A stretch of DNA of 37,063 nt from an uncultured Porphyromonadaceae bacterium (lineage in GTDB: Bacteria > Bacteroidota > Bacteroidia > Bacteroidales > Muribaculaceae). Below the pieces are notes generated by a model. It searched no databases. It saw only the letters and a program-made list of their open reading frames with translations, and was not told where the DNA came from. The position numbers and the translations under genes are program-made. The stretch covers positions 1 through 37,063 of the forward strand of contig CALDIF010000020.1 in NCBI GenBank assembly GCA_937901905.1, given 5' to 3'. This document shows positions 25,809 to 33,570 of the stretch, in pieces. How positions within the stretch are numbered: position 1 is the first letter of the stretch; the number at the start of each line of letters is the position of its first letter.

Positions 25809-26573
25809 ATGGAAGAAATCAAGTTGTCAAAACCATTGTTCAGCATTGTGACGGTGACGTGGAATGCGGCATCGGTCTTGCCGGTCACGATAACTTCTAT
25901 AGCGACGCAGTCGTGCAATTCGTTCGAATGGCTCGTTATTGACGGTGAGTCAACCGATGGAACAGCGAACCTCGCACGCGATGCCGACATTACAACCGCT
26001 CGTGTCGTGAGTGAACCCGATAACGGCTTGTATGATGCCATGAACAAGGGCATACGGTTGGCTCGAGGTGAGTATCTTATTTTTCTCAATGCCGGTGATG
26101 CGTTTGCTTCACCTGATGTTCTCGCGCGGCTCGCGCGCTGCGCCACGTCACACCCCGATGTGATTTACGGGCAAACTCAATTGGTCGACGGCACCGGCAC
26201 GGTGATAGGTCGGCGCCACTTGACGGCACCGAGTACACTTGATGCCGACAGTTTCAAGGACGGAATGGTGGTTTGTCACCAGGCATTTATTGCCAAGCGA
26301 ACCCTCGTACCCACCTATGACCTCAGTTATCGTTTCAGTGCCGACTTTGATTGGTGTGTGCGCGTTTTAAAGAGTTCGGACTGCAATGTTTACGCCGGCG
26401 ACCAACCTATTATCAGTTATTTGCAGCAAGGTTTGACGACTGCCAATGAGTACTCCTCGTTGTTGGAGCGATTTCATATTATGTGCCGGCACTATGGTGT
26501 GACAAGCACCGTGATGCGTCACATCGGTTTTATTCCTCGATTTCTCAAGCGGAAATTGGCTCATGCCCTTTGA
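25809..26573 (+). CDS. Family-2 glycosyltransferase
   Basis: The 254-residue product is a GT-A-fold glycosyltransferase. Motifs are PLFSIVTVTWNAASVLPVTI at the N-terminus, DGESTDGT and SEPDNGLYDAMNKGIRLARG. LIFLNAGD holds the metal-binding position equivalent to DXD. Relatives such as WcaE-type enzymes add a sugar in colanic acid or O-antigen synthesis; donor and acceptor here are unknown. I set the start at 25809. An upstream in-frame ATG at 25689 would lie before the promoter, and the 40 extra residues do not resemble the family. The gene diverges from wzc and is followed by an AraC-type regulator. Confidence 0.88.
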   Translation: MEEIKLSKPLFSIVTVTWNAASVLPVTITSIATQSCNSFEWLVIDGESTDGTANLARDADITTARVVSEPDNGLYDAMNKGIRLARGEYLIFLNAGDAFASPDVLARLARCATSHPDVIYGQTQLVDGTGTVIGRRHLTAPSTLDADSFKDGMVVCHQAFIAKRTLVPTYDLSYRFSADFDWCVRVLKSSDCNVYAGDQPIISYLQQGLTTANEYSSLLERFHIMCRHYGVTSTVMRHIGFIPRFLKRKLAHAL

Positions 26574-26626
26574 GCAATAAAGAAGCAAGAACGTGCTGAT
26601 GTTTGCGCTTCAATTTTAATACTAAA

Positions 26627-26652
26627 CCCGATTTGTCGGGTATCATACCCGA
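26627..26652 (+). repeat. Three-half-site inverted repeat upstream of araC-type gene
   Basis: CCCGA (26627-26631), TCGGG (26636-26640) and CCCGA (26648-26652) are spaced so that the middle copy can pair with either neighbour. The second pairing extends to a 7-bp stem TCGGGTA/TACCCGA with a 3-base loop. It could be an operator or an RNA switch in the leader of the next gene. Confidence 0.45.
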
Positions 26653-26677
26653 TGAGACTCTATTAAACACGACCTTC

Positions 26678-27559
26678 ATGACAATTCAAGAAACAGTCAA
26701 TTTACTTAATACGCGTGGACTTGCCGTCCTCGATGTTAAGGCGAGCATGATTCACGGTAATCAACCGGCAATCAGAGAGACTTACACAATCGTCTTATTG
26801 TGTACGGCAGGTGAGGCTTGGGCTGAGTACAACATGGAGCGCATCCACATTGTACCGCGTTCGCGAGTGTGTTTCGCGCAGTTGATTTTGTCGGATTATA
26901 ATCGAGTGAGTCCCGACTTTGAGGCAAGGGTGGTTGTGATGAAAAACAGTTTGTCTCTCGAGGCAGCGGTCGACATCAACACCGATATGTTGTTAGCTGT
27001 TACTCATCAATCGGTTGAGCAGATTACCGATGACGATGATTGGGAAATGTTACTCGCGCTTGTCAATGTAATCAAGTGTTACTGTGAACTTGACGCGATG
27101 ACTACCGATGCCGAGTTGTCGCTGTCATTGGTGCGCTCGTTACTGCTCGCGTTGAGTGGAGTTACCCTGCGAGCCAGCGACTCTCTCCGGTCAACGGTGT
27201 TTACTCATGGAGACAAATATTTCCGCCGGTTCGTGAGCGATGTGCTTGCCAATGTGCGCACACAACATGAGGTGAGTTTTTATGCCGCCCGATTGTGTAT
27301 CACGCCCAAGTATTTGAGCAGCGTCTGTAAACTCAAGGGAAACCGCACTGCCAAGGATATTATCTCGGCGATATTGGTTGCCAAGTTGAAGCGTGAAATT
27401 ATCACCTCGGGCAAGTCGTTGAAGGAAATTGCACTCGAGTACGGCTTTGCCGACCAATCCAGTTTGGGCAAGTTCTTCCGGAAAGAAGTGGGTGTGTCGC
27501 CGGCACTGTTCAAGCATGGTGCGACAAGCGAACAATCCGAACAAACCGAGCACCGATAA
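26678..27559 (+). CDS. AraC-family transcriptional regulator
   Basis: The product has 293 residues from the ATG at 26678. A longer frame starts at TTG 26603, which I consider less likely. The N-terminal part is a ligand/dimer domain of no named type (VLDVKASMIHGNQPAIRETY). The C-terminal ~100 residues form the AraC double helix-turn-helix: HEVSFYAARLCITPKYLSSV as the first, and LKEIALEYGFADQSSLGKFF with EVGVSPALFK as the second. The inducer is unknown. The gene follows the glycosyltransferase on the same strand, and its stop lies 3 bases from the stop of the convergent zinc-ribbon gene. Confidence 0.9.
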   Translation: MTIQETVNLLNTRGLAVLDVKASMIHGNQPAIRETYTIVLLCTAGEAWAEYNMERIHIVPRSRVCFAQLILSDYNRVSPDFEARVVVMKNSLSLEAAVDINTDMLLAVTHQSVEQITDDDDWEMLLALVNVIKCYCELDAMTTDAELSLSLVRSLLLALSGVTLRASDSLRSTVFTHGDKYFRRFVSDVLANVRTQHEVSFYAARLCITPKYLSSVCKLKGNRTAKDIISAILVAKLKREIITSGKSLKEIALEYGFADQSSLGKFFRKEVGVSPALFKHGATSEQSEQTEHR

Positions 27560-27562
27560 CGT

Positions 27563-28156
27563 TTACATACACGTGCGTAGTGCCATCGCAAGTATCATGG
27601 CAATGAGCAGCACCGGCAAACAACCCGTCGCGCAGTTGATGTTAATCACTCGTGGTGGGTTGTCGTTCGTCGTGTTCTCGTCACTTTCAATGGGAAGGAA
27701 ACCGTTAGGCAATCTTGTGTTGTGCGGAATGAGAATTTTGCGTGGTGCTCCTCCAACCTCAGGCCCCACTATACCATCGCGTTCCAATGTGTCGAGGATG
27801 TCGCAGGCTCTCTCGGGCGAGATGCCGAAACGAGCCACCAACATCATCGGTGTGATGGCATTACACAGTTTGATGAAGTTGACAACGTCGTGAAGTAGAG
27901 GATCGCGACCGTCGGGCTCTAGCCGACTCGGTACGACAGTGCTGTTATCATCGGTAAACGGCGGTGGTGTGGTGGCTCTTGTGTGCAAGTCATCGGCTTG
28001 CTCCTCGTCAGCGGGGATATAGGCATACTCTCCGATGATTTGTAGTGGCGAACCACAACCGACGCACGTGGTGCGATAGCCGTTGTCTATGAGTTGCTGT
28101 TCGCTATCTTGGACGGTAGTGCCACATGTGGGACACTTAATTGGCTTGCGTCTCAT
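27563..28156 (-). CDS. Zinc ribbon + FtsK-gamma-like winged helix + membrane anchor
   Basis: I do not know a named family for this 197-residue protein, but three parts can be read. Residues 8-34 form a zinc ribbon (C8, C11, C31, C34; CPTCG and CVGCG). Residues about 85-143 look like the FtsK gamma domain: RDPLLHDVVNFIK, then RFGISPERACDILDTLERDG, IVGPEVGGAPRKILIP. In FtsK this domain is a winged helix that binds KOPS sites and contacts XerD. A linker follows and then a C-terminal membrane span (about 172-193, CLPVLLIAMILAMALR). The start overlaps the DUF4834 stop (ATGA), and the gene is the last in the psd-pssA operon. It may bind DNA at the membrane; the domain assignment is by eye. Confidence 0.7.
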   Translation of the reverse strand: MRRKPIKCPTCGTTVQDSEQQLIDNGYRTTCVGCGSPLQIIGEYAYIPADEEQADDLHTRATTPPPFTDDNSTVVPSRLEPDGRDPLLHDVVNFIKLCNAITPMMLVARFGISPERACDILDTLERDGIVGPEVGGAPRKILIPHNTRLPNGFLPIESDENTTNDNPPRVININCATGCLPVLLIAMILAMALRTCM

Positions 28157-28464
28157 GGCAATTCCTCGTACTTGGCATCTATCACCTGTGTCGTCGGGGT
28201 CGTCGTGTTATCGTCGGTAGGAGCAGCATCGCTGACGATGTTGTCGCCGCTGATTTCCTCGTAATCGGCATACTTGCCCTGAGGCGTGTTATCACTGCGA
28301 CGAGTGCCGTTCTGCATGTACGGCCCGTTGCCGTACATGCGTCTTGCTGCCTGCTGTGCCTCGTTCCATGTGCGACGTATGGCCCGATACCACAAGCCGA
28401 TGCGTACCACTCCGGCAAGCATCAGCAATAGTATTACAACAAGTATAAATTTCAAGAAAGACAT
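28153..28464 (-). CDS. DUF4834 family protein, single membrane span
   Basis: The 103-residue product has an N-terminal membrane segment (FLKFILVVILLLMLAGVV) followed by a charged, disordered tail with MYGNGPYMQNGTRR and TPQGKYADYEEISGD. Small Bacteroidales proteins of this layout are grouped as DUF4834. Its function is unknown. It lies 24 bases after pssA and overlaps the next gene by four bases, so it is part of the phospholipid operon. Confidence 0.75.
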   Translation of the reverse strand: MSFLKFILVVILLLMLAGVVRIGLWYRAIRRTWNEAQQAARRMYGNGPYMQNGTRRSDNTPQGKYADYEEISGDNIVSDAAPTDDNTTTPTTQVIDAKYEELP

Positions 28465-28488
28465 TAACTGAACTGAATTACTTGCAAT

Positions 28489-29172
28489 TTACTGTTTTGT
28501 GAAGATTGCCAAGATAACATATAGGGTAATACCCACAGCCAAACCGGGCAATCCGCACACAACTACGGCAATAATCGTGCCAACGATGAGGGTACATTGC
28601 CGCCACACCTCGCCAATCGAGAAGTTGTGTATCTTGAGTGAGAACATTCTCAACGGCGAAATCATGAGCCACGACACGATGATGATGGTTACACAGTGAA
28701 CCGCTAAGGGCAACGGATGACGCACGGCGAATGCCGTGTATCCTATCCAAAAAATCGCATTCGCCGGAATGGGCAAGCCCGTGAATGTGGTCGCCTGATT
28801 AGTGTCCACGTTGAAGCGTGCCAATCGCAACGCGCCACCCACCGCGATGAGAATGGCGACGAGGGCTATGTGCCCGGCATTTGCCGCCATTAAGTTATAC
28901 ATCAACAACGCGGGTGCGAGACCGAAACTCACCAAGTCGCACAACGAGTCCAGTTCCTTGCCGATAGCACTCACGGCTCCGATAGCGCGTGCCACGAGTC
29001 CGTCAAGGAAGTCGGCCACGGCAGCCGATGCGATGAGAATGTATGCCACTTGATAACCCGGCAGTCCCAAGCAAAGCGACTCGTTAAACTTGCCTGCGGC
29101 AATACATGCCATCGCTCCGCACACGAGGTTGATACAGGTGATGCTGTTGGGAATGTTATTCTTTATACACAT
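28489..29172 (-). CDS. pssA: CDP-diacylglycerol-serine O-phosphatidyltransferase
   Basis: This inner-membrane enzyme makes phosphatidylserine from CDP-diacylglycerol and serine. The product has 227 residues from the ATG at 29172. A TTG eight codons upstream (29196) is an alternative start. It begins CIKNNIPNSITCINLVCG, typical of Gram-positive-type PssA. The CDP-alcohol phosphotransferase motif D-G-x2-A-R-x8-G-x3-D-x3-D is present as DGLVARAIGAVSAIGKELD then SLCD. About eight hydrophobic segments are visible. It follows psd by 55 bases; the two enzymes act in succession to make phosphatidylethanolamine. Confidence 0.93.
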   Translation of the reverse strand: MCIKNNIPNSITCINLVCGAMACIAAGKFNESLCLGLPGYQVAYILIASAAVADFLDGLVARAIGAVSAIGKELDSLCDLVSFGLAPALLMYNLMAANAGHIALVAILIAVGGALRLARFNVDTNQATTFTGLPIPANAIFWIGYTAFAVRHPLPLAVHCVTIIIVSWLMISPLRMFSLKIHNFSIGEVWRQCTLIVGTIIAVVVCGLPGLAVGITLYVILAIFTKQ

Positions 29173-29227
29173 ACGGTAGTTAAAACGTTTTGTCAATAAC
29201 TTGAAAGTAACGATGATAAGGGGGAAC

Positions 29228-29899
29228 TTATCGCATCAAACGAGCCACTTGTGTCTCGCCACCCCATGTGCGGTCGCCTAATTTCACCATCAACTCGCTG
29301 TCGGTGGGCAAGAAGATGTCCACGCGGCTGCCGAACTTGATGAAACCGATGAAGTCGCTGATGCCTACGGTGTCGCCCGGCTCGACGTAGGTGACGATGC
29401 GGCGGGCAAGGGCTCCTGCAATTTGTCGCACGACAACACGGTCTCCACCGGGGGTTTTGATAACTATCGTCGACCGCTCATTGTCGGTGCTGCTCTTGGG
29501 TAAGTTAGCCGCCATGAAACGTCCGGAGTGGTGCTTGACGTAGGTGATTTCACCTGAAAGAGGCACCCAATTGGCATGGACATTGAAAGGACTCATGAAC
29601 ACCGATAACTGAATGGCATTGGCATGCAAAATCTCGTCCTCATACACCTCTTCAAGAGCAACTACACGACCGTCGACCGAACTCACCACTACCTGTGGCA
29701 CGTAGTCTCCGTTGAAGTGACGTTTGGGGAAACGAAAGAAATTGAGCACCACTGCAAATACCGCAAGACTCAACACTGTCACAATGATTGAAACAGGGCG
29801 AATGCCTATGAGGAGATACAGGGCAATATTTACTACGGTTAAAGTGATCAAGGAGATAATAATCACGTTAACCCCTTCATGATGTAGTCGGACTTTCAT
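29228..29899 (-). CDS. psd: Phosphatidylserine decarboxylase (Psd-A type)
   Basis: Psd converts phosphatidylserine to phosphatidylethanolamine. The 223-residue product is of the shorter class. The N-terminus has two membrane segments (about 13-52). The protein is expected to cleave itself between G190 and S191 in IKFGSRVDIFLP, with the new N-terminal serine becoming the pyruvoyl group. Other conserved parts are FFRFPKRHF, IQLSVFMSPFNVHANWVPLS and VVRQIAGALARRIVTYV. It is the first gene of the operon psd-pssA-DUF4834-zinc ribbon gene. Confidence 0.93.
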   Translation of the reverse strand: MKVRLHHEGVNVIIISLITLTVVNIALYLLIGIRPVSIIVTVLSLAVFAVVLNFFRFPKRHFNGDYVPQVVVSSVDGRVVALEEVYEDEILHANAIQLSVFMSPFNVHANWVPLSGEITYVKHHSGRFMAANLPKSSTDNERSTIVIKTPGGDRVVVRQIAGALARRIVTYVEPGDTVGISDFIGFIKFGSRVDIFLPTDSELMVKLGDRTWGGETQVARLMR

Positions 29900-29932
29900 T
29901 TTATAGTGTCATATTTTTCTCGTTACAAACCG

Positions 29933-29964
29933 CAAAGTTAGAAATTTGGCGCGAAACATTCAAC
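29933..29964 (-). promoter_or_regulatory. Promoter of the psd operon
   Basis: On the minus strand TAACTTTG (29933-29940) is an exact -7 box. GTTG (29961-29964), one mismatch from TTTG, is 20 bases upstream. Predicted transcription start is about 27 bases before psd. Confidence 0.7.
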
Positions 29965-30037
29965 GGTTCAAGGTGATTTTAACATAATTAATACCCGTTG
30001 CGATTGTGTCGCTTGAACGTAACTATAGGCGGCAAGA

Positions 30038-31063
30038 TTAATGAATGTTGCGAGCGTTGAGTGCCGCTTGGTAACGACGGGCATTAGCCTGATGGGTTGC
30101 AAGGTCGTGGGCGAAATTGTGATAACCCGAGAAATCTTCTTTGGCACACATGTACAGGTAGTCGTGCTGTGGCGCGTCCAATGCGCCGTCGATAGTCGAT
30201 TTTTCACACAGTCTGATAGGGCCCGGAGGCAATCCTGCAATGCGGTAGGTGTTATATGGTGATTCAACGCGAGTCATCGGTATGGTGAGCCTGCGTATGG
30301 AGAAATCGCCGAGTGCAAACTTAACTGTCGGGTCGGCTTGCAGTGGCATGTGTCGTTGCACGCGGTTGATGTACAAGCGTGCTACAACAGGACGTTCATC
30401 GCTCTTGGCGGTTTCCTCTTCCACTATCGAACAGATGATTTGTACCTCGTTAGGTGTCAACCCCAGTGCCGTGGCTTTGGCGCGACGGTTGTCAGTCCAA
30501 AAACGATCTCGTGCTGTGGCGAGTCGTTGCAACATCGTGGCGGGTGGGGTAGTCCAGTAGAACTCGTAACTGTCGGGCAAGAGGGCGCACATTACATTGT
30601 CGACAGTGTAGCCGAGGCTGTCAACAAGGGCACTGTCGTTCAAGGCATCGAGCATGGCTTCGCTGCCGGCGAGGAATTTCTCACCGTACAGTCGAGCGAA
30701 TTGTTGCTTGGTGCGTACGTTGTTGAACGTAAAACGAATTGGAGTCTGTTGGCGGTTGCGTATGCGTCGTGCAACGTCCAATGGTGTGTCACCGGCGGTG
30801 ATGTAATAGGCTCCGTCACGGCTGATGCTGCGGTAACGCAACAATCCGAACGCGCGCGCCACGCGCCCGGCAAATGTCTTGTCCACGTTGGTCGCGATAG
30901 AATCGGTGACCGCATCAATAGAACTGTCGTGATGCACCATCACCCAGCCCGATGACCTTGCTCCACTAATGAACAACGGTGCCCACTGCAATAAAGCGAC
31001 TGATATAACCACGAGGAGAGCAGTGGCAACACCGATAGCGATTTTTTTAGTCTTGGTCGTCAT
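30038..31063 (-). CDS. mltG: Endolytic murein transglycosylase MltG
   Basis: MltG cuts nascent glycan strands at the inner membrane and is thought to end glycan chain growth. The product has 341 residues from the ATG at 31063. A longer frame from 31147 would cover most of the preceding gene, so I chose the internal ATG. An N-terminal membrane span is at about 8-25. The catalytic glutamate is E215 in CSIVEEETAKSDE. Other family parts are LLPDSYEFYWTTPP, LYINRVQRHMPLQADPTVKF and SPYNTYRIAGLPPGPI. A C-terminal segment has YHNFAHDLATHQANARRYQ. The start lies 17 bases inside the DUF2007 gene, so translation may be coupled. Confidence 0.93.
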   Translation of the reverse strand: MTTKTKKIAIGVATALLVVISVALLQWAPLFISGARSSGWVMVHHDSSIDAVTDSIATNVDKTFAGRVARAFGLLRYRSISRDGAYYITAGDTPLDVARRIRNRQQTPIRFTFNNVRTKQQFARLYGEKFLAGSEAMLDALNDSALVDSLGYTVDNVMCALLPDSYEFYWTTPPATMLQRLATARDRFWTDNRRAKATALGLTPNEVQIICSIVEEETAKSDERPVVARLYINRVQRHMPLQADPTVKFALGDFSIRRLTIPMTRVESPYNTYRIAGLPPGPIRLCEKSTIDGALDAPQHDYLYMCAKEDFSGYHNFAHDLATHQANARRYQAALNARNIH

Positions 31064-31310
31064 CGTGTTCGGTAGTGCCCTCGGCGTGAATTGGGTAAGA
31101 ATCAAGAATTTGTCGTGCGAGTTCGACGTCGCGCCCCAATACCACAACAGCGTAGGGGGCGGGTGTCGCCGCGAAGTTTATCAGTTCGGCAAAATAGTCT
31201 TTTGTGACCTCGGCGTGAACCCCGTTTGTCTCAAGCAACCCTTTGGCAATGGCGGCCTCGTACTCGTCGGTATAACGCTCGAGTGTTACCACAACATCGT
31301 TTTGTCCCAT
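31047..31310 (-). CDS. DUF2007 domain protein
   Basis: The 87-residue product matches the small DUF2007 ('putative signal transducing protein') domain. It contains VVVTLERYTDEYEAAIAKGL, which is typical, and LETNGVHAEVTKD, then YAVVVLGRDVELARQILDSY. The domain is a ferredoxin-like fold; function is unknown. The C-terminus is acidic (TEHDDDQD). It overlaps the mltG start by 17 bases and has its own promoter box upstream. Confidence 0.85.
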   Translation of the reverse strand: MGQNDVVVTLERYTDEYEAAIAKGLLETNGVHAEVTKDYFAELINFAATPAPYAVVVLGRDVELARQILDSYPIHAEGTTEHDDDQD

Positions 31311-31382
31311 AATGAATTCGATGAGTCTGGTTAAAAAAACAACGTTTCCCCTGTTTGGGAAGCATATATTGTCCTTTTTTTT

Positions 31383-31423
31383 GCAAAGTTACTCACAATT
31401 TTGGAATTTTTGAGTAAATTTGC
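31383..31423. promoter_or_regulatory. Divergent -7 boxes in an inverted repeat (DUF2007-mltG / Ig-like gene)
   Basis: Minus-strand TAACTTTG (31384-31391) and plus-strand TAAATTTG (31415-31422) are both exact TAnnTTTG boxes. They lie in a 13-base inverted repeat, GCAAAGTTACTCA / TGAGTAAATTTGC, with one mismatch. No clear -33 TTTG is seen on either side. Confidence 0.6.
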
Positions 31424-31471
31424 CAACTATTTTTCGTTGTCGGTGACACGACAGTCGTTGTTATTTGTTTC

Positions 31472-33547
31472 ATGCCTCGTCAGTTTTACATACCGTTGTT
31501 GTTGGTGTCGCTCTTGCTTTACGCTTGTGCGAGCATAGGAACCCCTGAAGGCGGACCGCGTGACTACACGGCACCGCAGTTTGTGAGTTCCCGTCCCGAG
31601 CAAGGTGCAACCGGCGTGACCGCAACGCGTTTTACCCTCAATTTTGATGAGTTAATTCAACTGCAGGATCAGCAAAAGTCGGTCGTTGTCAGCCCGGTGC
31701 AGCGCAATATGCCACGCATCAACGCCGTCGGCAAGCGCATTATAATCGAGTTGCGCGACACCTTGATACCCGAGACGACCTATGTGATAGACTTTGCCGA
31801 TGCTATCGCCGACAACAACGAGGGCAACCGCATGACCTCGTTTAATTATGCTTTCTCGACAGGTGAGACTATCGACACCATGGGGGTGAGCGGCATTGTC
31901 TTGCGAGCGCGTGATTTGGAACCGATGCAATATGTGTTGGTGGGCTTGCACAGCAACCTCGCCGACTCGGCCTTCACCACACTTCCTATGGAGCGCATTG
32001 CTCGCACCGATGACCGTGGCAGGTTCACCGTGATGGGTGTCAAGCCCGGCACATATCATGTGTTCGCGCTTGCCGACATGGACGGTGACTATCGCATGGC
32101 GCGCAGTGAGGATTATGCTTTTCTTGACACTGTCGTTGTCCCGAGTATGAGTCGCTATACATCAATGGACACGGTGTTCACGTTTGACCACAAGGTCGAC
32201 ACCGTGATTGAGGCGGAACACCCGTTGATGTTGCCCAACGACATCTTGTTGTCGATGTTCAACGAGAACTATCGTGCTTGTTATCTCAAGACCGGCAAGC
32301 GTCTTGACCGACGGAGGTTGCAACTGGTGTTCGCTGCCCCCCTCGATACAGCGGCCAAGGTGGAGCCGATCTTTCCTGTGCCCCAAGGCGATTGGGCTGT
32401 CGCCGAGAGGCACGTGACTGCAGCGAGCGACTCAACCGTCTATTGGATTACCGACACCGTCATGTCGTCAAACGATACCGTTCGCCTTGCCGTTACCTAT
32501 CCCAAGACGATTGGTGACAGTACGGTAAGTACAACCGATACGTTAAACATGGTTTTTCGTCAGTCATCGTCGGAACTCAAAGCCGAACGCGAACACAAAA
32601 AGGAATTGGCTGCCCGTCGTGCCCGTTTGAACAAGTATCTTGAGCGTCAGGCTCAAGGCAAAACGCTCACCGAAGATGAGTTGTCGGAAGTTGCCGAACT
32701 TGCTCGTGACACAGTGACCGTGGTGCCTCATCTCAAGATTGAGGCACGCCAAGCCGGTAATCCCATCGAAGCGACCGATAGCCTGCGTTTTGCCGTAAAC
32801 GAGCCCATCGGCATCATCGACGAGTCGAGAATACACCTGCGGCGATTGCGTGTCGCCGACAGCGTTTGGGTTGACGTGGAACGCCCACCCCTCGTGCCTG
32901 CCACCGATGATGAACTGTTGAGTTTCGTGTTACCTATGCTGCTCGAGCCGGACAGTACCTATCGGTTTGAGATGGACAGCCTTGCGGTAACGAGTGTGTA
33001 CGGTGTGGCAACAGATAAATACAGCCGTGAATTCAAGGTGCGCGACCTGAGTGAGTACGGCTCGTTGAAGGTTGATGTGTCGGGTGTCAAGCCCGGCGAA
33101 ACGGCCGTCGTGCAGTTGTTAGACGCGAGGGAAAATGTTGTCCGCCGACAGGTGATGACGGGTTCGGGGGCTGCCGTGTTTGCCAACCTCACGCCCGACT
33201 ACTACTTTGTGCGTCTGTTTATCGACCGCAACGACAACGGTGAGTGGGACACCGGCAACTATGCACAACACCTGCAACCCGAGGACGTGTTTTATTATCC
33301 GCAGCGCATTAGGGTGCGACGCAACTGGGACGTGTCGCAAGATTGGAACATCTATGCTACCGCTGTGGATAAGCAGAAGCCCGAACAAATCAAGAAAAAC
33401 GTTCCCGAGAGCAAGAATAAACTCGAGAAACGCAAGCCGCGTGCCGGTCAGACCGAAGAGGAGGAAGACGACGAGTTTAACTCAAACGCCTTCGGCAACG
33501 GCGTGTATAGCGGTAACAAATACCGCGACTATCAAAACAACAAGTAA
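31472..33547 (+). CDS. SbsA Ig-like domain lipoprotein
   Basis: The 691-residue product has a lipoprotein signal ending at C19 (PLLLVSLLLYAC), followed by ASIGTPEGGPRDYTAPQFVS. This opening is typical of a conserved Bacteroidetes family. Residues about 32-132 form an SbsA-type Ig-like domain (RPEQGATGVTATRFTLNFDE; TTYVIDFADAIADNNEGN). Later parts include a domain with GRFTVMGVKPGTYHVFALAD, a helical charged stretch (about 365-410) and LTPDYYFVRLFIDRNDNGEW. The last 60 residues are low-complexity and rich in Lys, Glu and Asn. It is probably an outer-membrane lipoprotein; the role is unknown. Confidence 0.88.
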   Translation: MPRQFYIPLLLVSLLLYACASIGTPEGGPRDYTAPQFVSSRPEQGATGVTATRFTLNFDELIQLQDQQKSVVVSPVQRNMPRINAVGKRIIIELRDTLIPETTYVIDFADAIADNNEGNRMTSFNYAFSTGETIDTMGVSGIVLRARDLEPMQYVLVGLHSNLADSAFTTLPMERIARTDDRGRFTVMGVKPGTYHVFALADMDGDYRMARSEDYAFLDTVVVPSMSRYTSMDTVFTFDHKVDTVIEAEHPLMLPNDILLSMFNENYRACYLKTGKRLDRRRLQLVFAAPLDTAAKVEPIFPVPQGDWAVAERHVTAASDSTVYWITDTVMSSNDTVRLAVTYPKTIGDSTVSTTDTLNMVFRQSSSELKAEREHKKELAARRARLNKYLERQAQGKTLTEDELSEVAELARDTVTVVPHLKIEARQAGNPIEATDSLRFAVNEPIGIIDESRIHLRRLRVADSVWVDVERPPLVPATDDELLSFVLPMLLEPDSTYRFEMDSLAVTSVYGVATDKYSREFKVRDLSEYGSLKVDVSGVKPGETAVVQLLDARENVVRRQVMTGSGAAVFANLTPDYYFVRLFIDRNDNGEWDTGNYAQHLQPEDVFYYPQRIRVRRNWDVSQDWNIYATAVDKQKPEQIKKNVPESKNKLEKRKPRAGQTEEEEDDEFNSNAFGNGVYSGNKYRDYQNNK

Positions 33548-33570
33548 TCTTTACCAAACGAAACACATCA

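Noticed and set aside
30338..30955. Plus-strand ORF of 205 residues over mltG
   Set aside because: Mirror of mltG, which has its catalytic motif and a plausible start.
31064..31147. Longer MltG start at 31147
   Set aside because: It would overlap about 100 bases of the DUF2007 gene and puts nonsense sequence before the membrane span; the ATG at 31063 gives a typical N-terminus.
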